Origin: an uncultured Bacillota bacterium
GTDB lineage: Bacteria > Bacillota > Clostridia > Lachnospirales > Lachnospiraceae
DNA: 64,000 bases
NCBI GenBank assembly: GCA_949291945.1
Contig: CASEXH010000009.1
Span: forward strand, 1-64,000
Direction of reading: 5' to 3'
Under the pieces are notes generated by a model. The model did no database searches. It was not told the origin of the DNA and saw only the letters and a list, made by a program, of their open reading frames with translations. Of the stretch, positions 26,093 through 33,700 are shown one piece after another. Position 1 is the first letter of the stretch, and every line of letters starts with the position of its first letter. The translations under genes and the position numbers were made by a program.

Positions 26093-26698
26093 CTATTGTC
26101 TTACAAATCCTATCTTATCTGCCGGGTAAATGCAGAACCAGACTTTTCCCTCAATATATTTTTTATCGACATTCTGTACTTCTGCAAACCGGCTGTCTTC
26201 ACTGTTGTTCCGGTTGTCTCCAAGGACAAAATACTCCTCACTGCCCAGCTTCACGCCGTTTTCCGCCAGTCCCGGATTGGTAATCTGAGGCAGATCTCCA
26301 TCTTCCTCATATTCTTCTCCGTCAATATAAATCAGTCCGTCCCGGATTTCTATAGTTTCTCCCGGCAGACCGATCACCCGTTTGATATGGATAGGAGCAT
26401 CATCACTTCCGTCTTTGGTAAAGGCAATGATATCTCCCCGTTGGGGACTGGTAAATTTATAGACTAACTTATTCACAAAAAATCTCTGACCGGTCTCTAT
26501 GGTAGGCTCCATACTGCTTTCCTGCATAACAATGCTCTGAAAGAAGAAGATCGCTACCACCGCCGCCAGAGCCAATGCCACTGCAATCTGAAAAATCCAG
26601 GTAAAGATGGGCCGTCCCTTCTCACTTTTGATAAATTCCAGGGCCTGTTCTTTCTGAAATTCAATTCTCTGTATTTTTTTTCTTTTTTTTCTTTTCAT
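26093..26698 (-). CDS. lepB: Signal peptidase I
   Basis: 201 residues. Membrane-anchored serine protease that removes signal peptides. A basic N-terminus (MKRKKRKK) is followed by one membrane helix (about 33-53), then catalytic Ser62 in SSMEPTIETG and Lys106 in IHIKRVIGLPG, and the GDNRNNSEDSR box. ATG 26698 has TGGAG five bases upstream; the longer ORF start would include the preceding hairpin. Sits between rplS and rbgA, as is usual in the order. Confidence 0.95.
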   Translation of the reverse strand: MKRKKRKKIQRIEFQKEQALEFIKSEKGRPIFTWIFQIAVALALAAVVAIFFFQSIVMQESSMEPTIETGQRFFVNKLVYKFTSPQRGDIIAFTKDGSDDAPIHIKRVIGLPGETIEIRDGLIYIDGEEYEEDGDLPQITNPGLAENGVKLGSEEYFVLGDNRNNSEDSRFAEVQNVDKKYIEGKVWFCIYPADKIGFVRQ

Positions 26699-26713
26699 AA
26701 GAACTCCATTTAT

Positions 26714-26760
26714 GAAACAGGGGACCGCTGAATGTTTCTCCACACAGCGGCCCCCTGTTC
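26714..26760 (-). terminator. Hairpin between rplS and lepB
   Basis: A 14-bp stem ACAGGGGGCCGCTG/CAGCGGTCCCCTGT just after rplS and immediately before the lepB ribosome site. There is no strong U-run; it may attenuate rather than stop transcription into lepB. Confidence 0.6.
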
Positions 26761-26769
26761 ATCACCATA

Positions 26770-27117
26770 TTATCTTACTAACTCTTTTACTTTTGCAGCT
26801 TTACCAACACGCTGTCTTAAGTAGTTCAGTTTTGCACGTCTTACTTTACCGCGTCTGATAACCTCTACCTTTTCTACATTTGGGGAATGAAGAGGCCATG
26901 TCTTTTCTACGCCGATACCGTTAGAATTCTTTCTTACAGTAAATGTCTCACGGCTACTTCCGCCCTGTTTCTTTAAAACAACACCTTCGAATACCTGAAT
27001 TCTCTCACGGTTTCCCTCTTTGATCTTTCCGTGTACTCTTACTGTGTCACCTACGTTAAACTGAGGTACTTCTGCTTTCAACTGAGCAGCTTCAATGTTT
27101 TTGATGATTTCGTTCAT
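26770..27117 (-). CDS. rplS: 50S ribosomal protein L19
   Basis: 115 residues, the standard length. It lies at the 30S-50S interface. Motifs [22 protein letters not shown] (20-41), [27 protein letters not shown] and the basic end [14 protein letters not shown] are diagnostic. AAAGGAG precedes ATG 27117. It has its own consensus promoter after the trmD locus. Confidence 0.98.
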   Translation of the reverse strand: MNEIIKNIEAAQLKAEVPQFNVGDTVRVHGKIKEGNRERIQVFEGVVLKKQGGSSRETFTVRKNSNGIGVEKTWPLHSPNVEKVEVIRRGKVRRAKLNYLRQRVGKAAKVKELVR

Positions 27118-27129
27118 AATTCTTCTCCT

Positions 27130-27220
27130 TTATCTCTGGATGTTCTTAATGCACTATGCAGCAGAGGACCATCTCTTTTTTAGGTAAGGGCATACTGCTC
27201 CCACCGTTACAACGGGTTCA
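27130..27220 (-). promoter_or_regulatory. rplS leader, possible L19 autoregulatory RNA
   Basis: The leader between promoter and rplS contains a CCGTT/AACGG hairpin and GCAG/CTGC segments that can pair. L19 leader RNAs with autogenous control are known in Firmicutes; membership here is only suggested by position. Confidence 0.35.
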
Positions 27221-27249
27221 ATTATACTATGGAGAAAAACTCCTGTCAA
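27221..27249 (-). promoter_or_regulatory. Consensus promoter of rplS
   Basis: TTGACA (27249-27244), 17-bp spacer, TATAAT (27226-27221), a perfect sigma-A match. The spacer holds a GGAG/CTCC inverted repeat. It begins 11 bases after the stop of the trmD fusion. Confidence 0.9.
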
Positions 27250-27259
27250 GTAAAATGCT

Positions 27260-28708
27260 TTAAAAAACCTCTATTTTTCTGGGGTTGCTGTAATTGGCCT
27301 CCAGATACTGTCTCACTTGGGCACAGTCATATCCTCTTGCCCCAGCCTTACAGATTTTTGCACAGGACATACAGTTCAGGCACTTGTCCTCCCGGATTTC
27401 TAAAGTCTCCTGGGAAATGGCGTTTACCGGACATTTCTGCACACAGGCCTGACAGTTGATGCACCGGTCTTTATCAAAAGTTTTTCCCACCGCTTTCATT
27501 TGTTTAGGATCCGGGAAGGGATTCCCGGGTACCCTTGCAGAAGAAAACCCCTGGCTCTCCCCTTTTTCCAGCCGCTTTTTGATCTCCACAGCAAATCTGC
27601 GCAGAACCTGCCGGTCTTCCTCATCGGGCCGGTCTTTTCCCAGCACTGGGGAATAAATATGGGGGATAACCGGTGCGGCAGCTCCGATGCAGATAAAGCC
27701 CCTGCACTCCAGCCGTTCCTTCATCTGTGCCAGAGTATCGTCATAATGCCGGTTTCCATAGGCTGCCAGGATCACACAGGGCGTGCCCTCCCCCTGAAGA
27801 TTGGCAAAAAGAGGTTCTTCTGTGACAGGAAGCTGTCCGCCGTAAACAGGTGCTGCTGCAATAAGCAGCTCCCTGGAAGAGAATCTTAGTTTTTCTTTTC
27901 TCAGCTTTCTCCTGGTCAGGTCTACATATCTGGGATTCTGGGTAAGATATCCGGTAAAGACCTCCGCAGCCTTTCTGGTTCCTCCTGTAGGACTGAAAAA
28001 GGCTGTGGTCACCGGCCTGTTTTTTTCAAGAAGATCCGGCCGCCGCTGCCTGGTCCTTTCCAGAGACTGCTCCAGCCTCCAGGTCTGGATCTTTTTGTGG
28101 TCCCCTTTCAGAAGCACTTCCGGCACCTGTCTGTTCTTCCACACCTCCGGTCTGGTATAGTGGGGATATTCCAGAAGATTGTCCTGGATGGACTCAAACT
28201 GGGAAGATTCCTCATTGCTCAGTACTCCCGGCACAAATCTGGACACTGCATCGATGAGCACACAGGCTGCCAGCTCTCCTCCTGTAAGAACATAGTCACC
28301 GATAGACACATAGTCTGTGACCACTTCCTCCAGGACCCGCTCATCAATTCCTTCATAATGGCCGCAGAGAAGGATCAATTCTTCCTCCATAGCCAGTTCT
28401 TCTACCAGTGTCTGGTTCAGAACCTTGCCCTGAGGGGTCAGATAGATACACCTGGGCTTCTTTCCTTCTTTTCTACATGGTTCTGCCACCGATGTCCAGG
28501 CATGGTATACAGGCTCTGGCTGCATTACCATGCCGGCGCCGCCTCCATAGGGGTAATCATCTACCCGCATATGCTTATTATCCGAAAAATCCCGGATATT
28601 TACTGTATTCAGGGATATGGTCCCTTTTTTTGCCGCCCGTCCAGTAATGCTGGTGTGGACTGCATTTTCAATCATTTCCGGAAATAAAGTCAGTACATGA
28701 AATTTCAT
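27260..28708 (-). CDS. trmD: TrmD tRNA methyltransferase joined in frame to an EFR1-type flavodoxin-ferredoxin
   Basis: 482 residues as read. Residues 1-228 are TrmD, which makes m1G37 in tRNA: MKFHVLTLFPEMI, the knot segments LILLCGHYEGIDERV and DYVLTGGELAACVLIDAV, and RRPDLLE at the usual C-terminus. Residues 233-390 are flavodoxin-like (FFSPTGGTRKAA). Residues 413-455 carry two [4Fe-4S] motifs (Cys416, 419, 422, 426; Cys443, 446, 449, 453). The junction codons contain seven A in a row (28026-28020). With six A, TrmD would stop at TGA 28011-28009, overlapping GTG 28012-28010, from which a free 250-residue EFR1 protein reads. Two genes joined by slippage, mutation or base-call error are therefore plausible. 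ATG 28708 has AGGAGG upstream. Confidence 0.9.
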   Translation of the reverse strand: MKFHVLTLFPEMIENAVHTSITGRAAKKGTISLNTVNIRDFSDNKHMRVDDYPYGGGAGMVMQPEPVYHAWTSVAEPCRKEGKKPRCIYLTPQGKVLNQTLVEELAMEEELILLCGHYEGIDERVLEEVVTDYVSIGDYVLTGGELAACVLIDAVSRFVPGVLSNEESSQFESIQDNLLEYPHYTRPEVWKNRQVPEVLLKGDHKKIQTWRLEQSLERTRQRRPDLLEKNRPVTTAFFSPTGGTRKAAEVFTGYLTQNPRYVDLTRRKLRKEKLRFSSRELLIAAAPVYGGQLPVTEEPLFANLQGEGTPCVILAAYGNRHYDDTLAQMKERLECRGFICIGAAAPVIPHIYSPVLGKDRPDEEDRQVLRRFAVEIKKRLEKGESQGFSSARVPGNPFPDPKQMKAVGKTFDKDRCINCQACVQKCPVNAISQETLEIREDKCLNCMSCAKICKAGARGYDCAQVRQYLEANYSNPRKIEVF

Positions 28709-28718
28709 ATCCATCCTC

Positions 28719-29222
28719 CTAGACCAATCCTTTTAAAAGATGGATGACCATCTTGTTTTCCTTCACATCTACCTGGCGGATACAGTCCTTGATCGCCGGA
28801 ATCAGCACTTCTTTTTCCTGGGTCTGGACAATATATACGTCATTGGCCCCTGTCTCCATAACATCTTTTATTTTTCCAAAAAGGCTTCCGCCTTCCAGAA
28901 AAACATCCATACCTATAAGATCTGCGATATAATATTCATTTTCTCCTAAAGGCACTGCCATGTCTCTGGTCACATAGAGACTTTTTCCTTTATAGGGTTC
29001 GATCTCATTAATATCATCTACATCCTGGAATTTCAGGATCACAAACTGTTTGAAATATTTCACTCTCTGGATTTCCAGTTCACACAATTCTTTCCCTGTA
29101 TCCAGGAGCACGCTGGGGAGTTCCTCAAACCTCCGGGGATCATCCGTAGTAGGAAATACCTTTACCTCTCCCCGAATGCCATGGGTAGTGGTAATGACTC
29201 CAACCTGAAGCAAATCTTCCAT
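28719..29222 (-). CDS. rimM: Ribosome maturation factor RimM
   Basis: 167 residues. Binds S19 and assists 30S head maturation. N-terminal barrel with QVGVITTTHGIRGEVKVFPTTD (6-27) and a PRC-barrel C-terminal half with YYIADLIGMDVF and VLIPAIKDCIRQVDV. It is 10 bases upstream of trmD, the conserved pairing, and has AGGAGAG before ATG 29222. Confidence 0.96.
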   Translation of the reverse strand: MEDLLQVGVITTTHGIRGEVKVFPTTDDPRRFEELPSVLLDTGKELCELEIQRVKYFKQFVILKFQDVDDINEIEPYKGKSLYVTRDMAVPLGENEYYIADLIGMDVFLEGGSLFGKIKDVMETGANDVYIVQTQEKEVLIPAIKDCIRQVDVKENKMVIHLLKGLV

Positions 29223-29244
29223 TTTTTCTCTCCTATATAAAAGA

Positions 29245-29280
29245 AGAGCTGCCGCAATAATCTTTTATTGCAACAGCCCT
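29245..29280 (-). terminator. Terminator-like hairpin between khpA and rimM
   Basis: A 16-bp stem AGGGCTGTTGCAATAA/TTATTGCGGCAGCTCT with a four-base loop, followed by TCTTTTATA on the minus strand. It may reduce read-through from the rpsP-khpA part into rimM-trmD. Confidence 0.65.
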
Positions 29281-29305
29281 TTTTATGCTGTCATAAGCCA
29301 AACGC

Positions 29306-29536
29306 TTACTGCAAAATATCAACGACTACCTTTTTGTCGCTCTTTGAAGATGCGGCCTTTACCACTGTGCGGATAGCTTTTGCAATCCGTCCCTGGCGTC
29401 CGATCACTTTACCCATGTCGGAAGGCGCTACTTTAAGCTCTACAAGGACTGCGTCATTTTCTTCTGTCTCGGTAACAACGACTTCATCGGGACAATCTAC
29501 CAGAGATTTTGCAATTACTTCTACTAATTCTTTCAT
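29306..29536 (-). CDS. khpA: KH-domain RNA-binding protein KhpA
   Basis: 76 residues, a single KH domain (YlqC family) with the invariant loop KVIGRQGRIAKAIRT (38-52). KhpA pairs with KhpB in Firmicutes to bind many RNAs and influence cell division. Located between rpsP and rimM, its usual place. GGGAGG precedes ATG 29536. Confidence 0.95.
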   Translation of the reverse strand: MKELVEVIAKSLVDCPDEVVVTETEENDAVLVELKVAPSDMGKVIGRQGRIAKAIRTVVKAASSKSDKKVVVDILQ

Positions 29537-29553
29537 TACAAAGTACCTCCCGA

Positions 29554-29799
29554 TTATTTTTCGATACCAGCCAGCTTAAAGATCTTAGCAACTACATCTG
29601 TAGGCTGAGCACCGTTAGCCAGCCATCTCTTTGCTGCTTCTTCATCTACTTTGTATACGCTTGGATCCTGGTTCGGATCATAGGTTCCAATCTCCTCGAT
29701 GAACTTTCCATCTCTTGGGGATCTGGAATCTGCAACGATGATTCTATAGAAAGGAGCTTTTTTCTGTCCCATTCTTCTTAATCTGATTTTTACTGCCAT
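29554..29799 (-). CDS. rpsP: 30S ribosomal protein S16
   Basis: 81 residues. [30 protein letters not shown] start, [13 protein letters not shown] and the C-terminal KIFKLAGI are standard for S16. AGGAGGTG precedes ATG 29799. It follows ffh by 38 bases. Confidence 0.98.
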   Translation of the reverse strand: MAVKIRLRRMGQKKAPFYRIIVADSRSPRDGKFIEEIGTYDPNQDPSVYKVDEEAAKRWLANGAQPTDVVAKIFKLAGIEK

Positions 29800-29837
29800 G
29801 TTCTTTTCACCTCCTGATCTTTACTCATTCTTATATG

Positions 29838-31184
29838 TTAAAAGGGGAGTTTAAATTTTCCTCTTTTACCACCTTTGCCACCCATCAGTCCGGGCATCTG
29901 CTTCATCATTTTTTTCGCCTGCTCGAACTGTTTCACCATACGGTTAACCTCTGCAACGTCTACTCCTGCTCCCTTTGCGATCCTTGCCTTTCTGGAAGGA
30001 TTGAGGATATCGGGATTAGAACGCTCCTTTGGCGTCATGGAAAGGATCATGGCCTCTTTTCTGGCCAGTTCTTTCTCATCTACCATACTGTCGATATCTT
30101 TCACCTGGGAGCCGATACCGGGAAGCATACTGAGCACACTGGACAGGCCGCCCATGTTCTTCATCTGATTCATACTCTCCAGGTAATCGTCAAAGCCAAA
30201 CGTATTCTTCCGGAACTTCTGTTCCATCTCTTTTGCCTTTTCTTCATCCAGATTGGCCTGAGCCTTTTCAATGAGACTCATTACATCTCCCATTCCCAGG
30301 ATACGGGAGGCCATACGCTCCGGATAAAACTGTTCCAGATCGGAAAGTTTTTCTCCCATACCTACATAGAGGATAGGCTTTCCGCTGATCGCCTTAATGG
30401 AAAGGGCCGCACCGCCTCTGGTGTCACCATCCATCTTTGTCAGGATCACACCGTCGATACCCACCTTGTTCTGGAAGGTCTCTGCCACATTTACCGCATC
30501 CTGTCCGGTCATGGCATCTACTACCAAAACTGTCTGATCCACAGTCAGAGCCTCTTTTATATTTTCCAGCTCCTGCATCATATCCTCATCTATGTGAAGA
30601 CGTCCTGCGGTATCTAATATCAAAACATTGTATTTTTCATTTTTTGCGTGTTCATAAGCTCCCTTGGCAATGTCTACCGGGCTGTTCTTATCACCCATGG
30701 TAAACACTTCTACGCCCTGCTTCTCTCCATTGACCTGGAGCTGCTTGATAGCTGCCGGACGGTAAACATCACAGGCTGCCAGAAGGGGCTTTCTTCCCTT
30801 GGATTTCAGCTTGCCTGCCAGCTTTGCGGCAGTGGTGGTCTTACCGGCACCCTGAAGACCTGCCATCATAATAACCGTCACTTCATTTCCCGGTCTTAAG
30901 GCAAGCTCCGTGGTCTCGCTGCCCATAAGCTTTACCAGTTCTTCGTTTACGATTTTGATCACCATCTGGCCGGGATTCAGACCAGACATAACATCCTGTC
31001 CTACCGCCCGTTCCTGAACGGCTTTCATAAACTGTTTTACCACCTTGAAGCTGACGTCCGCTTCTAAGAGGGCCATTTTTACTTCCTTCAGCGCCGCTTT
31101 TACGTCCGCTTCCGTCAGACGGCCTTTTTTTCTTAAATTTTTGAACACATTCTGCAGTTTATCAGTTAAACTCTCAAATGCCAT
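29838..31184 (-). CDS. ffh: Signal recognition particle protein Ffh
   Basis: 448 residues. GTPase that binds signal peptides and SRP RNA for membrane targeting. N domain, then G domain with GLQGAGKTTTAAKLAGKL near 105, DTAGRLHIDEDMM near 190 and TKMDGD. The Met-rich M domain ends MMKQMPGLMGGKGGKRG. Its receptor FtsY is encoded at 36.2-37.1 kb. It starts 3 bases after ylxM, the usual regulatory neighbour. Confidence 0.97.
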   Translation of the reverse strand: MAFESLTDKLQNVFKNLRKKGRLTEADVKAALKEVKMALLEADVSFKVVKQFMKAVQERAVGQDVMSGLNPGQMVIKIVNEELVKLMGSETTELALRPGNEVTVIMMAGLQGAGKTTTAAKLAGKLKSKGRKPLLAACDVYRPAAIKQLQVNGEKQGVEVFTMGDKNSPVDIAKGAYEHAKNEKYNVLILDTAGRLHIDEDMMQELENIKEALTVDQTVLVVDAMTGQDAVNVAETFQNKVGIDGVILTKMDGDTRGGAALSIKAISGKPILYVGMGEKLSDLEQFYPERMASRILGMGDVMSLIEKAQANLDEEKAKEMEQKFRKNTFGFDDYLESMNQMKNMGGLSSVLSMLPGIGSQVKDIDSMVDEKELARKEAMILSMTPKERSNPDILNPSRKARIAKGAGVDVAEVNRMVKQFEQAKKMMKQMPGLMGGKGGKRGKFKLPF

Positions 31185-31187
31185 CTG

Positions 31188-31532
31188 CTATAACTCCTCT
31201 AAAATCTCCTGGGAAATACTTTCGATCCGGGACACCAGCTCTTCTTTGTCCAGGCTCTCACATTCCTGGCTTAGCTTATGGATACGCCGGATCTTCTCCC
31301 GGATGGAAACAAACTTTTCTACCAGATGAAGCTTTTCTTCATAGTCCTCAAGGATCCTGCTGCATCTTTTCAGATTGTCATGGACACCTTGACGGCTGAT
31401 TCCCAGTTCCTGGGCCACTTCACTGAGGGAATAGTCATTTAACACTACATCTTCATAAATTCTTCTCTGATGTTCTGTGAGAAGCTCGCCGTAAAAGTCA
31501 TACAGCAGCGTCTGCTCTACTATTTTTTCCAC
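31188..31532 (-). CDS. ylxM: YlxM-family HTH protein, SRP-associated
   Basis: 114 residues, sigma-70 region-4-like helix-turn-helix ([22 protein letters not shown] near residue 37). YlxM proteins occur next to ffh and are linked to SRP function. The ORF can start at TTG 31538, but this abuts AAGGTGA; GTG 31532, six bases after it, is preferred. The predicted leader is only about 10 bases. Confidence 0.9.
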   Translation of the reverse strand: MEKIVEQTLLYDFYGELLTEHQRRIYEDVVLNDYSLSEVAQELGISRQGVHDNLKRCSRILEDYEEKLHLVEKFVSIREKIRRIHKLSQECESLDKEELVSRIESISQEILEEL

Positions 31533-31549
31533 TGACAATCACCTTGGCT

Positions 31550-31578
31550 ATCATACATCAGGTTTTCCGTGGTGTCAA
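31550..31578 (-). promoter_or_regulatory. Promoter of the ylxM-ffh cluster
   Basis: TTGACA (31578-31573), 17-bp spacer, TATGAT (31555-31550). The -35 box lies inside the 3' arm of the hairpin that follows larE. Confidence 0.8.
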
Positions 31579-31604
31579 GTGTTTTTTCTTGACGCCACGG
31601 AAAA
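31563..31604. terminator. Large hairpin between larE and ylxM
   Basis: A 17-bp stem TTTTCCGTGGTGTCAAG (31563-31579)/(31588-31604) with one G-U. A T-run follows on the plus strand only, so on the minus strand, where larE ends 5 bases away, it is not a canonical terminator but could still stop or protect the transcript. Confidence 0.6.
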
Positions 31605-31608
31605 TTTT

Positions 31609-32418
31609 TCATAGTTTTTCATCCATACTCCCGCTGCGGAAACCCTGGATATCCAAAGTAATATAAGAAAATCCCATATTTTTGAGATTTTCTGCGATCT
31701 CTTCCCGTTTTTTTAAAAACTCCGGAAACTGCTCACAGGGGATTTCGATTCTGGCAATATCGCCGTGAAGCCGCAGCCGGACCACGGCAAATCCTGCATT
31801 TTTCAGAAATTCTTCTCCTCTGGCGATCTGTTCCAGGATCTCCGGCTTTATTTCAGCGCCGTAGGGCAGCCTGGTAGCCAGGCAGGGAGTAGAAGGCCGG
31901 CTGGCCACAGAGACTCCCAGCTCTCCGGCCAGCCGTCTTACCTCTTCTTTCGTAAAGCCGGTGTCCGCCAGAGGACTGAGGATTTCCAGCTCCCGGATAG
32001 CCTGCAGTCCCGGACGGTATACATGGAGATCATCCTCATTGGTGCCTTCCAGGATCACTGATACTCCTTTTTGAGCGGCAAAGTCTTTTAATCTCTGAAA
32101 AAGTGCTTTTTTACACAGATAGCACCGATTCACCGGATTGAAGCGGATCTGAGCCTGCTCCAGCTCGTTGAGATAAATCACTTCATGGATCACACCCGCT
32201 TCCCTTGCAACTTTTCTGGCCGTTTCCAGATCACAGGAGGGGTGGAGCATGGTGTCAAAGGTCACCGCATAGATCTTTTTTTCCCCTTCCATCCATTTTT
32301 TAGCCGCCATAAGCAGCAAACTGCTGTCTACGCCTCCTGAAAAAGCAATACAGAGATCCTGCCGGGTATATTCCCTCATTTTTTTATAAAAAATTTTTTT
32401 CTTTTCTTCATATATCAT
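31609..32418 (-). CDS. larE: ATP-dependent sacrificial sulfur transferase LarE-type
   Basis: 269 residues. Adds sulfur to the pyridinium precursor of the nickel-pincer cofactor. PP-loop FSGGVDSS at 26-33. Three cysteines, Cys99, Cys102 (NRCYLCKK) and Cys179 (TPCLATRLPYG), are retained; LarE proteins with three Cys bind [4Fe-4S], while single-Cys forms sacrifice their own Cys sulfur. ATG 32418 overlaps the larC stop by 11 bases with AGGAGG upstream; the longer ORF runs deep into larC. larA and larB are not in this window. Confidence 0.87.
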   Translation of the reverse strand: MIYEEKKKIFYKKMREYTRQDLCIAFSGGVDSSLLLMAAKKWMEGEKKIYAVTFDTMLHPSCDLETARKVAREAGVIHEVIYLNELEQAQIRFNPVNRCYLCKKALFQRLKDFAAQKGVSVILEGTNEDDLHVYRPGLQAIRELEILSPLADTGFTKEEVRRLAGELGVSVASRPSTPCLATRLPYGAEIKPEILEQIARGEEFLKNAGFAVVRLRLHGDIARIEIPCEQFPEFLKKREEIAENLKNMGFSYITLDIQGFRSGSMDEKL

Positions 32419-33562
32419 TGTCAAAACCTCCTGCCAAAGCCGCCGCCTCATCATAAACACTCCGGTAAGGTCTTCCTGTTTCTTCACAGACCTTCCGCAC
32501 CGTATCGTATTCCGGATAACAGAATTTCTGTCCATGATGGGTACAGATTTTTATCTTCACTTTATGTCCATCTTTAAGTGTCACCTCTTTGAAAGACCTG
32601 GAAAGGATCCTGCGGTTTTCCGCATATCTGCGCAGGCCGATACTGGTAGTCTCGCAGAAAATAATGTCTTCCAGTTTCTCCTGGTTTTCTTTTTTACAGA
32701 TTACCTGGAGCATATAGGCAGGCCGTCCCTTTTTCATAAAAATCGGAAAGCAGCTGGCATCTAAAGCACCTGCTTTCATAAGACGGTCAATGGCATAGCC
32801 AAGCTGCTCCCCGGAGCAGTCGTCTACGTTTGTCTCCAGAACCTGAACCTGATCATTCTCCTTTTTCTCCGGAGTGTCTTTTTCTTCCTCCAGGACCACT
32901 GCCCTGACCATTCCCTGTTCCTTTCCCTCCCGGGAAACTCCCAGAGACCAGCCTGCAATCCTTTTTCCTCCCGTCTTCCCGACAGGCTCTCCGTAAACAG
33001 CAAGAAAAGCTGCACTTCCAGGAGTAAAATTTTCACCCTGGCCGATAGAAAAATTTATCAGAAGACTGCTTTTCCCCAGGATCCCCAGGATTTCCTTTGA
33101 AGGGATCATTTTCTCTTTTCCGATTCCAAAACCTTCCTCCAGCTCACAGACTCTGCACCTGGAAAATCCCATCTGATCCATAGCTATAGCCAAAGCCGTC
33201 AGGGAAACCAGAGAGGTCTCACTGCCCGTCAGAGACAGAAAGTGCTGATCTTCCGGGATGTCTGCCGCTTCCCGGATAAGTGCTGTCATCTTGAGGACAT
33301 TTTCTTTTGGCCTGCTTTCTTCCTCTATATCTTTAAAATATGCCTCTGCCCGTTCCTGTCTGATCTCTTCCTGAAGGGAAACCGCAATACGGACGCCGTT
33401 TTCCTTTTTCTCCTGTGTTTCATATGCAAGCCGGACAGGCAGGGAAAAAATTTTTTCCAGTCTTTCCCGGATCTTTTCCGGATCCGCTCCCAGGCCCAAA
33501 AGAGCCGAAAGGATCATATTACAATCTATTTTTCCTTTTCCCTGTATATAAAGTTCTCTCAT
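32408..33562 (-). CDS. larC: LarC-like nickel insertion protein with divergent N-terminal domain
   Basis: 384 residues. LarC inserts nickel into the pincer cofactor. The C-terminal domain is well kept: VLETNVDDCSGEQLGYAIDRL near residue 240, KKGRPAYMLQVIC, and ETTSIGLRRYAENRRIL. The N-terminal domain is eroded. The usual GxSGDM start reads GKIDCNM and the His-rich segment is absent. The HEVGAVDSIVDI region reads SLTGSETSLVSL, losing the conserved His, Glu and Asp. Either the domain has changed function or the partner protein is elsewhere. GGGAGG precedes ATG 33562. Translationally coupled to larE. Confidence 0.82.
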   Translation of the reverse strand: MRELYIQGKGKIDCNMILSALLGLGADPEKIRERLEKIFSLPVRLAYETQEKKENGVRIAVSLQEEIRQERAEAYFKDIEEESRPKENVLKMTALIREAADIPEDQHFLSLTGSETSLVSLTALAIAMDQMGFSRCRVCELEEGFGIGKEKMIPSKEILGILGKSSLLINFSIGQGENFTPGSAAFLAVYGEPVGKTGGKRIAGWSLGVSREGKEQGMVRAVVLEEEKDTPEKKENDQVQVLETNVDDCSGEQLGYAIDRLMKAGALDASCFPIFMKKGRPAYMLQVICKKENQEKLEDIIFCETTSIGLRRYAENRRILSRSFKEVTLKDGHKVKIKICTHHGQKFCYPEYDTVRKVCEETGRPYRSVYDEAAALAGGFDNDI

Positions 33563-33592
33563 ATATCTCTTCCTCCCGGCATTTTTATCTGC

Positions 33593-33622
33593 ATTGTATC
33601 ATAAAACAGGGACATTTATCAA
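33593..33622 (-). promoter_or_regulatory. larC-larE promoter
   Basis: TTGATA (33622-33617), 18-bp spacer, TACAAT (33598-33593). Confidence 0.65.
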
Positions 33623-33639
33623 ATCATCGAATTTTTGTA

Positions 33640-33668
33640 TTGAATAATTTCTTGCCAATGTCTAAAAT
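33640..33668 (+). promoter_or_regulatory. Promoter of the DUF362 gene
   Basis: TTGAAT (33640-33645), 17-bp spacer, TAAAAT (33663-33668), divergent from the larC promoter. Confidence 0.6.
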
Positions 33669-33700
33669 AGTAGAAAAGCTCGATAAGGAGGAACAATAAA

